Positions 7,467 through 16,456 of a stretch of DNA of 64,000 bases are shown piece by piece; positions within the stretch are counted from its first letter, which is position 1, and every line of letters begins with the position of its first letter. Source of the DNA: Thermotogae bacterium. Lineage in GTDB: Bacteria > Thermotogota > Thermotogae > Petrotogales > Petrotogaceae. Under the pieces are notes generated by a model. That model searched no databases and had not been told where the DNA came from. It was given only the letters and a program-made list of their open reading frames with translations. Location of the stretch: positions 1 to 64,000 of the forward strand of contig JACKPH010000001.1 in assembly GCA_024233675.1 (NCBI GenBank), read 5' to 3'. The position numbers and the translations under genes are program-made.

Positions 7467-9146
7467 GTTTACAAACTCACCGACTGTAAGTTCAGCTTGT
7501 TTTATTATTTCATCAGCTGTTTTTTCATCCGGAGAATTGACCATTATATAAAATTTTATTTTCGGTTCTGTTCCGGAAGGTCTTGCGATTAATTTTATTT
7601 TTCCGCTGTATCTTAGTTCCACAACATCAGATTTAGGAAGTTCTTCAATTCCTACATTGTAATCAACACTTTCTGTCAGTTTTATTCCTGATATTTTTAC
7701 AGGCGGTTCTTTTTTCATTTTTGACATTATATTTTTTATTTTCTGTACTCCTTCATATCCTTCAAATGTATATGAAAGAAGACTTTCTTTGAAAAATCCG
7801 TATTTTTTGTACAGTGTGTCAAGATATTTTTTTAGTGTCATTTTTTTATTTTTGAGTTCCGAAGTCATTACCGCAATAAGTGCTGCCGCTATTACCGCAT
7901 CTTTATCTCTTGCATGATCTCCGGCAAGTGAACCGTAGCTTTCCTCGAATCCGAATATATATTTTTTGTTTCCGTTACAGTGATAGTATTCCATTCTTTC
8001 CCCTATAAATTTGAATCCGGTAAGTGTCTGTTCTACACTTACACCGAAATCTGCGGCTATAGGAAATATCATATCGGTAGATACTATTGTTTTTATTATT
8101 AATCCGTTCTGCGGTAATTTTTTCTGCTCTTTGAGTTTTGTGAGTATGAAGTGAGAAAGCATTATTCCCATTTCATTTCCGTTGAATGTTATATATCCTT
8201 TTTCTGATTTTTCGAATACTCCTATTCTGTCAGAATCCGGATCTGTTGCACATATTATATCGGCATTTTCTTTTTCGGCAAGTTCTATTCCGAGTTTAAA
8301 TGCACCTTTGTCTTCAGGATTAGGATATGATACCGTACTGAAATCAGGATCAGGTTTTGCCTGAGAAGGTTCTGCAATTACATTTACACCAAGTTTTTCA
8401 AGTATTTCCATAACAGGTCTGTACCCTGTTCCGTGAAGAGGGGAATATATGAATTTAAGGTCTTTGTTTATTTTAGGATTTAATGTCTGTATGAATCCGT
8501 ATATTTCTTGTATATAATCGTTGTATACAGTATCGTCAAGAACAGTTACCATTCCTGATTTTACTGCTTCGTCAAAATTCATTCTTTTTACATCGGTAAA
8601 ATAATCAAGTTTATTTACCTCATTTATTATGATTTCAGCGTATTTCGGTACTGCCTGTGTTCCGTCTGATGTGTATACTTTGTATCCGTTGTATTCTTTA
8701 GGATTATGGCTTGCTGTTATTACAAGTCCTCCGTCTGCCTTTAAGTGTCTTACTGCATATGACAGTATAGGTGTTGCTGTCTGTTCCGAAAAAAGATATA
8801 CTTTTATTCCGTTTGCGGCAAATACTTCAGAGGCTACTTCTGAAAATTCAGGTGATTTGTGTCTTGTGTCGTATGCAATAACAACTGACAGATCTTTTTT
8901 CTCCTGTTTTAAATAATCAGCAAATCCCTGTGTTGCCCTTGCCACGGTATAGCTGTTCATTCTGTTGCTTCCTGTTCCTATTTTACCTCTCATTCCCCCG
9001 GTTCCGAATTCAAGATCACGGTAAAATCTGTCTATTATTTCTTTATCATTTCCTTTGTAGAGTTCAAGTTCTTTTTTTGAGTTTTCATCTACATTTTTAA
9101 GCCAGTAAGAATAAACTTCATAAGATTTTACTTTTATGTCTTCCAT
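7464..9146 (-). CDS. Phosphoglucomutase/phosphomannomutase (alpha-D-phosphohexomutase)
   Basis: A 560-aa four-domain phosphohexomutase, close in length to PgcA-type phosphoglucomutases. Active-site phosphoserine loop TASHNPKEYNGYK, metal loop DPDSDRIG, sugar-binding GFEESYG, and phosphate-binding RPSGTEPKIKFY are all present. It interconverts hexose 1- and 6-phosphates, linking glycogen or maltodextrin and nucleotide-sugar pools to glycolysis. A phosphopentomutase role is also possible in this branch. The start ATG follows GGAGGG. A promoter (TTGACA, 17 bases, TAAAAT on the - strand) lies at 9215-9243. Confidence 0.93.
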   Translation of the reverse strand: MEDIKVKSYEVYSYWLKNVDENSKKELELYKGNDKEIIDRFYRDLEFGTGGMRGKIGTGSNRMNSYTVARATQGFADYLKQEKKDLSVVIAYDTRHKSPEFSEVASEVFAANGIKVYLFSEQTATPILSYAVRHLKADGGLVITASHNPKEYNGYKVYTSDGTQAVPKYAEIIINEVNKLDYFTDVKRMNFDEAVKSGMVTVLDDTVYNDYIQEIYGFIQTLNPKINKDLKFIYSPLHGTGYRPVMEILEKLGVNVIAEPSQAKPDPDFSTVSYPNPEDKGAFKLGIELAEKENADIICATDPDSDRIGVFEKSEKGYITFNGNEMGIMLSHFILTKLKEQKKLPQNGLIIKTIVSTDMIFPIAADFGVSVEQTLTGFKFIGERMEYYHCNGNKKYIFGFEESYGSLAGDHARDKDAVIAAALIAVMTSELKNKKMTLKKYLDTLYKKYGFFKESLLSYTFEGYEGVQKIKNIMSKMKKEPPVKISGIKLTESVDYNVGIEELPKSDVVELRYSGKIKLIARPSGTEPKIKFYIMVNSPDEKTADEIIKQAELTVGEFVN

Positions 9147-9214
9147 TTTTACCCTCCAGAATATAAATTTTAATTTATAATGAATTACTTTATAATAAAT
9201 ACATATATATTATA

Positions 9215-9243
9215 ATTTTAAATTATTAATTTTTTTATGTCAA
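9215..9243 (-). promoter_or_regulatory. Promoter of the phosphohexomutase gene
   Basis: On the - strand TTGACA (9238-9243) and TAAAAT (9215-9220) are 17 bases apart. This leaves a leader of about 60 bases. Confidence 0.6.
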
Positions 9244-9251
9244 ATTTTATG

Positions 9252-9278
9252 AAAAAAAAGAGACTAAGTCTCTTTTTT
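9252..9278 (-). terminator. Terminator of the lytic transglycosylase gene
   Basis: AGAGACT/AGTCTCT hairpin (9259-9273) with a long U-run on the - strand, touching the stop codon. Confidence 0.8.
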
Positions 9279-10552
9279 TAATTTGTTTTTTCAAAATATT
9301 TTCTGTATTCTTTTTCTCTTGCGGATATTCTTAATACATAATTATATGTTTCCTCTCTTGTATTTTTTTCTATAAAGTCAACGAGTTCATCATGTGTCAT
9401 ACTGTCAACAGGACTTGTTTTTACAAGTTCGGAAGCATTGGTAGGTCCCCAGTTATACGCAGCAACAGACATATATTTTTTGTTGTCTTCATTTTTTATT
9501 CCTTTGAGATATCTTTCATAAATCATTTTGTAGTAGCCTGAACCGAGTTCTATATTAGTTTTCGGATCTACGAGATCATCAGGGTTTATACTCTTTTTTT
9601 CATTGTTTAAATAATAATATCCGTCAACAGCACCGAGTTTAGGTTTTAGCTGCATAAGCCCGTATGCGTAACTTTTTGATACAGCTTTCGGATTAAACGA
9701 GGATTCTGTGTGTATTATTGCCATTATCAGTGCAGGTTCCATATCAAGTTTCTCTGCCCAGTAATTTATTATTTCGAGATATTCTTTTGCAAGTTTGTAT
9801 ATGTGATCATCTGTCATCGGAATTCTTACAGTATATATTGTTTTTTTCTGATTGTCTACGGTTACGTCTTTTACTTCGACTTCAACATCTTTTTTTCCTA
9901 TTATCATTAAATTTCCGGATTTTTCGTAAGGATTATCATATTTGTTTACAGGTCCGGCGGGCTGAGTTCCTTTTGATTTGTCAAGAACAATATCTTTGTA
10001 TTTATCGGGATTTTCTGCAGCATCATTAATTTTCTGTATTGCAAGGTCTATTTTTCCGGGTTCAACTATTCCTTCAAGTATTGGTTTTCCTGTATATTCA
10101 TTTTTTTCTTTCATTACTCCGTCAAGTCTTTTCTGAACATTTTCGGCTACTTTTTCTGTGCTTTCGCCTGTATCAAGTATTGTATTTATTTCTATATATG
10201 CCGTGGCATCATACTGAGTTATTTCTTTTTCGGCTTCCTCGGGAGTTTTATTTTTTATATCTATTTTGGGTTCATCACCGAAATTTACAATTGAATATGT
10301 TTTTAAATCAGTTTCATAATCTATCCATTTTGATGATGCAAGTTCTTCATAATATCCCCATATTTTTTCCGATTTTTCTTTGTATTCCTGAAATGTTTTT
10401 TCTGTGAAAGTTTTGTATTTTTCCATCATTTCATCGGATTTCTGCATAGATTTATTAAAAAGGTCCTGCGCTTTTTTCATGGCATCGGAATAAAGATCAG
10501 AAAACCCTATTACGGAAAGTATTATAAAAAATATTATTAAGGACTTTTTCAT
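9278..10552 (-). CDS. Lytic murein transglycosylase (MltC/Slt-like)
   Basis: A 424-aa exported protein: signal peptide (about 1-18), a coiled-coil-prone helical stretch (20-75), a middle beta-rich region of the type found N-terminal in MltC, and a C-terminal SLT lysozyme-like domain (about 265-415). The catalytic glutamate is in IHTESSFNPKAVSKSYAYGLMQL, and AAYNWGP is the second SLT motif. It cleaves peptidoglycan to 1,6-anhydro-muropeptides in the periplasm. The gene directly follows the lipoprotein gene on the same strand but has its own ribosome site (GGGAGG), with a terminator in between. Partial read-through could couple the two. Confidence 0.88.
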   Translation of the reverse strand: MKKSLIIFFIILSVIGFSDLYSDAMKKAQDLFNKSMQKSDEMMEKYKTFTEKTFQEYKEKSEKIWGYYEELASSKWIDYETDLKTYSIVNFGDEPKIDIKNKTPEEAEKEITQYDATAYIEINTILDTGESTEKVAENVQKRLDGVMKEKNEYTGKPILEGIVEPGKIDLAIQKINDAAENPDKYKDIVLDKSKGTQPAGPVNKYDNPYEKSGNLMIIGKKDVEVEVKDVTVDNQKKTIYTVRIPMTDDHIYKLAKEYLEIINYWAEKLDMEPALIMAIIHTESSFNPKAVSKSYAYGLMQLKPKLGAVDGYYYLNNEKKSINPDDLVDPKTNIELGSGYYKMIYERYLKGIKNEDNKKYMSVAAYNWGPTNASELVKTSPVDSMTHDELVDFIEKNTREETYNYVLRISAREKEYRKYFEKTN

Positions 10553-10565
10553 AATTTTTCCTCCC

Positions 10566-10600
10566 TTTTAAAAAATAATGTTTGGCAGGAGCCAAACATT
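10566..10600 (-). terminator. Terminator between the lipoprotein and transglycosylase genes
   Basis: AATGTTTGGC (10577-10586) pairs with GCCAAACATT (10591-10600), with a U-run on the - strand. The stem includes the lipoprotein stop region. Confidence 0.85.
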
Positions 10601-11057
10601 ATTCTATTTCCTTTAATTTTTCATCTATTATTGTTTTCGGTATTCTTATCCATACGTATGATATTGCACCGTCATCAGTTACTCCCGAACTGTAAACAGT
10701 CGCACCTTTTATTGTTCCCTGAAGCACTTTCATTACTTCAGATTCAACCTGTGATCTGTTTTTTACTGTTGTTGAACTTGTAATATAATTTTCTGTGATT
10801 ATTGAAACTGCGTTATCGTAAGCAATTACTTTTGCTGCTTCTTTTGCCATTAAAAGTGCCTGTGCTTTTACAGGATAGTTTACTGTATCAACAGCGGCGC
10901 TGCCTTTATAATAATAATATTCGTCATCCGCATAAAAATCTTTTCCTATTAATTCCTGTTCAACATTTTTTATTCTTTTGTCCGCAGGATTTGAATTACA
11001 TGAAACCATAAGAATCCCCATAATCACTATAAGCATAATATATATAACTTTTTTCAT
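10599..11057 (-). CDS. LPP20-like envelope lipoprotein
   Basis: A 152-aa protein with a type II signal peptide; the lipobox ending LMVSC places the lipidated cysteine at residue 20. The mature part has an alpha/beta pattern (QALLMAKEAAKVIAYDNAVSII, then a ribbon ending SYVWIRIPK) like LPP20/FlgT-type domains. Function unknown; an outer-membrane or toga lipoprotein is likely. It sits just upstream of a murein transglycosylase, which suggests an envelope role. A clear promoter (TTGAAC, 17 bases, TATAAT) lies at 11098-11126 on the - strand. Confidence 0.65.
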   Translation of the reverse strand: MKKVIYIMLIVIMGILMVSCNSNPADKRIKNVEQELIGKDFYADDEYYYYKGSAAVDTVNYPVKAQALLMAKEAAKVIAYDNAVSIITENYITSSTTVKNRSQVESEVMKVLQGTIKGATVYSSGVTDDGAISYVWIRIPKTIIDEKLKEIE

Positions 11058-11097
11058 AATGATACCTCCCTAATATAAGTAATTTTTTCTTGTTTAT

Positions 11098-11126
11098 ATT
11101 ATACTATATTTTTCCTGATTGTTCAA
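11098..11126 (-). promoter_or_regulatory. Promoter of the lipoprotein gene
   Basis: On the - strand TTGAAC (11121-11126) is 17 bases from TATAAT (11098-11103). The remainder of 11127-11250 is AT-rich with nothing recognisable. Confidence 0.75.
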
Positions 11127-11250
11127 ACTTCATTAACGGTTTGTTTAATTTTGATGTTTTTAATCGTATTCACTGAGATTATATTATTTTTAACACAGTT
11201 TATTAAAACATACCGATATTATGGCTTTTTTTTCATTTAATATGGCATTT

Positions 11251-11285
11251 AAAAAACAAAAAAGGGGATGATGCCCGTCATCCCC
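11251..11285 (-). terminator. Terminator of the Bce-type transporter operon
   Basis: GGGGATGA (11264-11271) and TCATCCCC (11278-11285) form a GC-rich hairpin followed on the - strand by a long U-run. It lies 130 bases after the permease stop; the intervening 11286-11415 holds no recognisable gene. Confidence 0.85.
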
Positions 11286-11415
11286 AGGAGAAGTAAACTA
11301 AAATTTGAGAGTTGTCTAAAACTTATTAACTTTTCTATGAAAATTATATACTAAAGGGTTTGTTTTTAATTTTCTGCTGACAAGATGTCTTTTTTATAAA
11401 TGAACTGTCTTTTTT

Positions 11416-13341
11416 TTAATTTCTGTGGCTTAATACTATTTTGGTATATGATGAAACAGTCAGAAAATAAAAAAGTACATATATTAGTGTGTAAGCTGTA
11501 AAAGTCATTATTATAGGTTTTATAAGCGTTACCCCGAGTACTCTTACCAATATTGCGAGTGCAAATGAAGCATGTGTCAGTCCGACTATAAGAGGTACTG
11601 CAAATATTGTTTTCATCTGACCTGATATTATTTTTTTGAGCTGCTTTTTACTTACACCTATGTTTTTTAATATTACATATCTTCTCCAGTCTTCATTTGC
11701 TTCTGTTAACTGTTTGAAATATATTATTGTTCCTGTGGCAATTAAGAACACTATTCCGAGGAAAGCACTTATAAATATCATTACTCCGAAAGCTTCCTTC
11801 AGAGATACGTAATAATTATAATACTGACCTAAATAAACATTCTCCGGAAGTATTTTTCTTATATCATCTATTATATTTCCCGCTTCAAGAGGTTTGTTTA
11901 ATTCATAACACTGTATATTCTGTTCATCACCGAAATGTCTGAGTTCTCTGTAAAGATCATCCGAAACTATTACAGGAAGATATGAAAAGAAAGTTGATAT
12001 AGGCTGTATTATTTTTATTGCATAAATTCTTAATTCTTTTTTTTCATCACCGTTCGTGAGTTCGAGAATTTCTTTTTCGTATTTTTCGGTAAAAACGGTT
12101 GAATATGAGTTATCACATACAATTACATTTGTATATCCGTCAAGATAAACCTGTTCTCCGGGGAAAATCTTTTCCGCTATCTGATTAAACTGTGACTGAG
12201 ATATAACCGAAACCCTTTTCTGACCGTCACCGTAAATTTCACTCGGAAGATTTTTTATTGCCGGAATATCAGCATCTATATTTATTATTGATATTTTTTT
12301 ATCAAAAACGGTTTTCTGTCCGTTTTTTTCTATTATTTCCTTTACCTGTCTGTTAAATTCCTCACCCTGATATTTATATGAAACGGAAAAAGGGTTAGTT
12401 AATTTTGCCTGAGGTAATATGTTGTAATAATAAGAATAGGAAAATCCTATTGCTGTTAATGCTGTTGCACTTAAAACAGCTATTGTTGCAAGAGTTCTGG
12501 AATTATTTTTTATTCTGAAAAGAAGATTTGTAGTAGCTATCATTTTTGTACTTTTATAATATCTTTTTTTATTTTTCTTAGAAATCTTCATCAGAAAGAC
12601 CATAAAAACACTGAAAAACACATATGTTCCTGATATTGCAAGAAAAAGCGTTACGAGCATTCCTATTATAGGCGACATAAAAAACAGTGTATGCGCTGTT
12701 ACGTATGATGTTGCTACCATAATTACCGAAAGTACAGCAAGAAAAGGATTGGCTTTCGGTTCTTTTTCCGCTTTTGACTCTGCCTTAAAGAGATCTATGA
12801 GTTTATATCTGTATATTATGTAATATCCCTGAAGTGCCGCAACAAAAAACAGTACGGAAAATACTTTAAGTGTGTCAAATATGGCTTCTTTACTTATTAC
12901 AAAACTTACCGCTATATTATATCCCATTAATTTCATGAGCATCATTGTAAAGAGTTTTGATAAAAGTACTCCGAAAAATATTCCTCCTATTACCGCAAGT
13001 ACTCCCATAAGAACATTTTCATAAAAAAACATTCTTCCTATCTGTCTTCTTTTTACACCCATCATTGAATAAAGTCCGAATTCTTTTTTTCTTTTCTTGG
13101 TAAAAAATGAATTTGAATACCATATAAATATAGCCGAGAATATTATCATTACGATTGATGCCCCACCCATTGATGCATCAATTTTCGTTGAAAGTCCAGC
13201 AAGTTCAAGTGCGTACTGACTGTATTTTATAGAAACAAAAGTATAATAAATCAGTATACTGAAAACCATTGAAAGAAAATACATAAAATAACTGTAAAAA
13301 TTTCTTCTTATATTTTTGAAGGCAAGATTAAATAATATCAC
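11416..13341 (-). CDS. bceB: BceB-type ABC transporter permease
   Basis: A 641-aa FtsX-family permease with about ten membrane spans and a large extracytoplasmic domain (roughly residues 295-500), the hallmark of BceB-type transporters that recognise cell-wall-active peptide antibiotics. N-terminal LAFKNIRRNFYSYFMYFLSMVFSILIYY and RQIGRMFFYENVLMG segments match the family. It overlaps the ATPase gene by 14 bases and starts at GTG behind GGAGGC. With the ATPase and the two-component genes upstream it forms a complete Bce-type sensing and detoxification module. The actual peptide substrate is unknown. Confidence 0.9.
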   Translation of the reverse strand: MILFNLAFKNIRRNFYSYFMYFLSMVFSILIYYTFVSIKYSQYALELAGLSTKIDASMGGASIVMIIFSAIFIWYSNSFFTKKRKKEFGLYSMMGVKRRQIGRMFFYENVLMGVLAVIGGIFFGVLLSKLFTMMLMKLMGYNIAVSFVISKEAIFDTLKVFSVLFFVAALQGYYIIYRYKLIDLFKAESKAEKEPKANPFLAVLSVIMVATSYVTAHTLFFMSPIIGMLVTLFLAISGTYVFFSVFMVFLMKISKKNKKRYYKSTKMIATTNLLFRIKNNSRTLATIAVLSATALTAIGFSYSYYYNILPQAKLTNPFSVSYKYQGEEFNRQVKEIIEKNGQKTVFDKKISIINIDADIPAIKNLPSEIYGDGQKRVSVISQSQFNQIAEKIFPGEQVYLDGYTNVIVCDNSYSTVFTEKYEKEILELTNGDEKKELRIYAIKIIQPISTFFSYLPVIVSDDLYRELRHFGDEQNIQCYELNKPLEAGNIIDDIRKILPENVYLGQYYNYYVSLKEAFGVMIFISAFLGIVFLIATGTIIYFKQLTEANEDWRRYVILKNIGVSKKQLKKIISGQMKTIFAVPLIVGLTHASFALAILVRVLGVTLIKPIIMTFTAYTLIYVLFYFLTVSSYTKIVLSHRN

Positions 13342-14092
13342 TGTTGTCGCCTCCGAGTGTTTTTAATACGTCAAGAATTTTCTGGAAGAATTCCTTTCTT
13401 GTTCCTGATCTGTATAATTCCGTAAAAAGCACACCGTCTTTTATGAATATTATTCTTTTACAGTAACTTGCCGCAAAAGCATCGTGTGTTACCATAAGTA
13501 TCGTTGAATTATTTGTTTTGTTGAGATTTTCAAGACATCCGAGAAGGTCTGCTGATGATCTTGAATCGAGTGCTCCTGTAGGTTCATCCGCAAGTATGAG
13601 TGCCGGATTGTTTATTACCGCTCTTGCTGCTGCTGTTCTCTGTTTTTGTCCTCCGGATATTTCCATAGGATATTTCTGAAGTATATCTTTTATTCCGAGC
13701 ATTTCTGAAACTTCATTTAATTTTCTTTCTATATCTGTATGTTTCACACTGCTCAGAGTAAGCGGTAATATTATATTTTCTTTAACCGTAAGTGTATCGA
13801 GAAGATTAAAATCCTGGAATATAAAACCGAGTTTTTTTCTTCTGAAATCTGAAAGTTCATTTTCATTCATTTTCGATATATTCTGTCCGTCAACCATTAC
13901 AGTACCGCTTGTCGGAAAATCTATCGTGGAAATTATGTTTAAAAGTGTTGTTTTTCCGGCACCGGAAGGTCCCATTATAGCTGTGAATTCACCTTTTTCT
14001 ATTTCAAGATCTATACTGTTAAGCGCCGCATATAAATTTCCTCTTGAGCCGTAAACTTTTCTAAGATTTGTTGCTGTTAATACAGTATCCAT
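13328..14092 (-). CDS. bceA: BceA-type ABC transporter ATP-binding protein
   Basis: A 254-aa ATPase with Walker A GPSGAGKTT, Q-loop FQDFNLLDTLTV, signature ISGGQKQR, Walker B ALILADEPTGALD and the H-loop MVTHD. It belongs to the MacB/LolD/BceA subgroup that powers FtsX-type permeases. It is the first gene of the transporter pair, about 100 bases downstream of the histidine kinase gene. Expression is expected to respond to the neighbouring response regulator. Confidence 0.93.
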   Translation of the reverse strand: MDTVLTATNLRKVYGSRGNLYAALNSIDLEIEKGEFTAIMGPSGAGKTTLLNIISTIDFPTSGTVMVDGQNISKMNENELSDFRRKKLGFIFQDFNLLDTLTVKENIILPLTLSSVKHTDIERKLNEVSEMLGIKDILQKYPMEISGGQKQRTAAARAVINNPALILADEPTGALDSRSSADLLGCLENLNKTNNSTILMVTHDAFAASYCKRIIFIKDGVLFTELYRSGTRKEFFQKILDVLKTLGGDNSDII

Positions 14093-14202
14093 TTTTTCAC
14101 TTCCTGTCAGATTATTTATTTACACTTTTATTCTATTATTTTTTTCTGTTTTTTTCCATCGTTAAACCTGACATTTGCTTTTTTAAACTTACGTTTATGT
14201 CA
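14093..14202 (-). promoter_or_regulatory. Likely regulator-controlled promoter region of bceAB
   Basis: A gap of about 100 bases separates the two-component genes from bceA. It contains TGACAT (14169-14174) and its complement ATGTCA (14197-14202), 22 bases apart, the second overlapping the end of the kinase gene. Bce-type regulators bind inverted repeats, but the spacing here is wide, so this is a weak assignment. Confidence 0.3.
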
Positions 14203-15214
14203 CATTGTAAAAATCATTGTGTAAGGGAAAGTGTATAGAAATTTCCGTAAATTCGCCGTATACAGACTTTACGGTTATTCTGTGACCGAGTTTTACTGAA
14301 AGTTTCTGTGCAAGATAAAGTCCTATTCCTGTTGATTTGTTGTAAACTCTGCCGTTGTATCCTGTAAAACCTTTATCGAATACTCTTTTTATATCTTCCG
14401 GTTTTATTCCGCAGCCGTTATCATATATTTTAAGTATTTTTTCTTTTTTGTCTTTTTCCGAACTTATTTTTATTTTCCCGCCTGTTCCGATATATTTTAC
14501 AGAGTTCGAAATTATCTGTTCTATTATGAAGAAAAGCCATTTTTTATCTGTATACACACTGAGTTCTTCGTTTTGTGTTTCTATGTTTATATTTTTTTCT
14601 ATTAACGCTCTGTAATTCTTTTTTATAACATTTTTAGCTATTTTCATAACATCTGTTTCGGAAATAAAATAATCTTTACTGAAAGAGTCCAGTTTTGAAT
14701 AATAAAGCGCTCTTTCGACATGTTCCGAAATTTTTTCATTTTCTTCCTGTATATCAGATTTTATTTTTTCGGGAATTTTTTCTTCATTTTCAAGTATGAG
14801 ATTTATTACTGATATAGGTGTTTTTACCTCATGTATCCATGTTTCGATAAACTCAGAGTATTCTTTTTTTTCATTTGTAAGTATTTCCGATTTTTCATGA
14901 AAATCAAAATATATTTTTTTCATGATATCAAAATATACTTCCTGCTCTTTTTTGTACGGAACAGGAAGAGAAAATATTATATCCTCTTTTTTGTTTCTGT
15001 TTTTAAAATACCTGTAAAACTGTATTATTTTTATATATCCTGCTGCAAGATACAGAAAATAAATTGAAACAGAAAATATTATTATATAAATTATATTTGA
15101 ATAAGAAACTTTATTATTCGGATCAAGATAAAAAACAAGTGCGGAAAAAGTCACTATGAGAAACACGAGTAAAGTTGTGTATCTTTTATCGTAAAGATAA
15201 TCTTTTAATTTCAT
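14195..15214 (-). CDS. BceS-like intramembrane-sensing histidine kinase
   Basis: A 339-aa kinase with two closely spaced N-terminal membrane helices (about 13-30 and 40-58) and almost no extracytoplasmic loop, typical of kinases that sense through a partner ABC transporter. The phosphorylated His128 lies in WIHEVKTP, the N-box is IISNSVKY, and DNGCGIKP and TGIGLYLAQKL form the ATP-binding boxes. Its start overlaps the response regulator stop by four bases. It should phosphorylate that regulator when the BceAB-type transporter is working on its peptide substrate. Confidence 0.9.
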   Translation of the reverse strand: MKLKDYLYDKRYTTLLVFLIVTFSALVFYLDPNNKVSYSNIIYIIIFSVSIYFLYLAAGYIKIIQFYRYFKNRNKKEDIIFSLPVPYKKEQEVYFDIMKKIYFDFHEKSEILTNEKKEYSEFIETWIHEVKTPISVINLILENEEKIPEKIKSDIQEENEKISEHVERALYYSKLDSFSKDYFISETDVMKIAKNVIKKNYRALIEKNINIETQNEELSVYTDKKWLFFIIEQIISNSVKYIGTGGKIKISSEKDKKEKILKIYDNGCGIKPEDIKRVFDKGFTGYNGRVYNKSTGIGLYLAQKLSVKLGHRITVKSVYGEFTEISIHFPLHNDFYNVT

Positions 15215-15885
15215 TTTATTATATACCCCTCTCCTTTTTTTGTTTCTATAAAATCATTTATTCCTGATGAAATAAGCTTTTTTCTTAATCTGTTTATATT
15301 TACTGTTAAAGTATTATCGTCAACAAAGTCTTCCTGCTGCCAGAGCTCTTTTATAATTTTTTCCCTTTTTACTACTTTTCCTGCATTTTCAAATAAAACA
15401 GAAATTATACGGAATTCATTTGCCGTAAGATCTATCTTTTCTTTTCCGTAATAAAGGCATCTTTCATTAAGATTCAGAATTATTCCGTTTCTTTCCTGTA
15501 TATTCAGAGAAGTATCTGTGTATGAATATGTTCTTCTTAGTATTGCTTTTATTTTGGCAATAAGTACTTCCATAGAAAAAGGCTTCTGAATAAAATCATC
15601 TCCGCCCATATTCATTGCCATTACAATGTCCATACTTGAGTCTCTGGAAGAAATAAAAATAACAGGCACACTGCTGATTTTTCTTATTTCAGAGCACCAG
15701 TAAAACCCGTCAAAAACAGGAAGATTTATATCCATAAGTATAAGATCCGGCGAAAATGCTGATATTTCTTTTATTATTTCATGAAAATCATGAGTGATTT
15801 CGGTAATATATCCCCATTTTATAAGGTTTTCACTTATCAGCGATGATATTTTTGTATCATCTTCCGTTATATATATTTTATACAT
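15211..15885 (-). CDS. OmpR/PhoB-type response regulator (BceR-like)
   Basis: A 224-aa regulator with a receiver domain (1-115; phospho-acceptor Asp52 in LILMDINLP, conserved Lys in FIQKPFS) and a C-terminal winged helix (about 130-224) ending in the DNA-binding VNINRLRKKL segment. It starts at ATG behind GGAGG. As the first gene of the kinase pair beside bceAB, it most likely activates that transporter. Confidence 0.92.
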   Translation of the reverse strand: MYKIYITEDDTKISSLISENLIKWGYITEITHDFHEIIKEISAFSPDLILMDINLPVFDGFYWCSEIRKISSVPVIFISSRDSSMDIVMAMNMGGDDFIQKPFSMEVLIAKIKAILRRTYSYTDTSLNIQERNGIILNLNERCLYYGKEKIDLTANEFRIISVLFENAGKVVKREKIIKELWQQEDFVDDNTLTVNINRLRKKLISSGINDFIETKKGEGYIIK

Positions 15886-15964
15886 TTTAAGCCTCCGTTT
15901 TATAATATAAAAAAATTATATCAGATAATTTTTAACTGTTCCGCACATATTATTTTTTCATCAA

Positions 15965-16045
15965 AGTACGCAATAAGTAACAATAAAATATTTATAATTG
16001 ACTTTTTTAAAAAAATATAGTAACATAAAGTAATAATAAGTAATA
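15965..16045 (+). promoter_or_regulatory. Promoter with 10-bp iteron-like operators before the excisionase-type regulator
   Basis: TTGACT (15998-16003), 17 bases, TAACAT (16021-16026) forms a promoter. AGTAAYA occurs at 15976-15982, 16019-16025, 16029-16035 and 16039-16045; the last three are exactly 10 bp apart and cover the -10 and the start site, with a related AGTAC at 15965. One-helical-turn spacing suggests repeated binding of a small regulator on one DNA face, probably the gene product just downstream. Confidence 0.6.
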
Positions 16046-16060
16046 AAAAGGAGTGATAAA

Positions 16061-16444
16061 ATGGAAGAAAAATTTTATACAACGGAACAGATTTCAGAAA
16101 TTCTCGGTATTCATCAGAAAACTGTTTTAAGATATATAAAAGAACAAAGGATTTCAGCTGTAAAAATGGGCGGACAGTGGCGTATAAGCGAAACCGAACT
16201 TAAAAATTTTACCGGTCAGAAGCAGAAAGAAATAATGGTTTCATCAATAACTGATGTTTATCCCAAATCAAAGGAAGACAGCATAAGAATAACAAATACT
16301 CTTGTTGCGGTAATGAATGCTGGCGAAAGCCATTCATCTTTAAAAACACTTTTTTACGAAGATGAAATGAAACTCAGAATTATGCTTTGGGGTACAATTG
16401 ATTTTACAAAAAAATTTTTGGATATAATAGAATCTTTAACTTAA
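16061..16444 (+). CDS. Excisionase-family (HTH_17) transcriptional regulator
   Basis: A 127-aa protein. Residues 5-50 (YTTEQISEILGIHQKTVLRYIKEQRISAVKMGGQWRISETEL) are a MerR-like/excisionase winged helix. The rest is a predicted helical effector or dimerisation domain with no recognised family. No integrase or phage gene is nearby, so a transcriptional regulator is more likely than a true excisionase. It is 12 bases upstream of the hydrolase gene (one operon). The 10-bp iterons over its promoter suggest autoregulation. Confidence 0.75.
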   Translation: MEEKFYTTEQISEILGIHQKTVLRYIKEQRISAVKMGGQWRISETELKNFTGQKQKEIMVSSITDVYPKSKEDSIRITNTLVAVMNAGESHSSLKTLFYEDEMKLRIMLWGTIDFTKKFLDIIESLT

Positions 16445-16456
16445 AGGAGGTATAAA

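Noticed and set aside
10039..10407. A + strand ORF of about 120 codons opposite the transglycosylase gene
   Set aside because: Leu/Phe-rich shadow of lysine- and glutamate-rich coding on the other strand; no ribosome site.
16061..16444. Prophage excisionase
   Set aside because: No integrase, attachment site or phage genes nearby; it is in an operon with a hydrolase, so a regulator is more likely.
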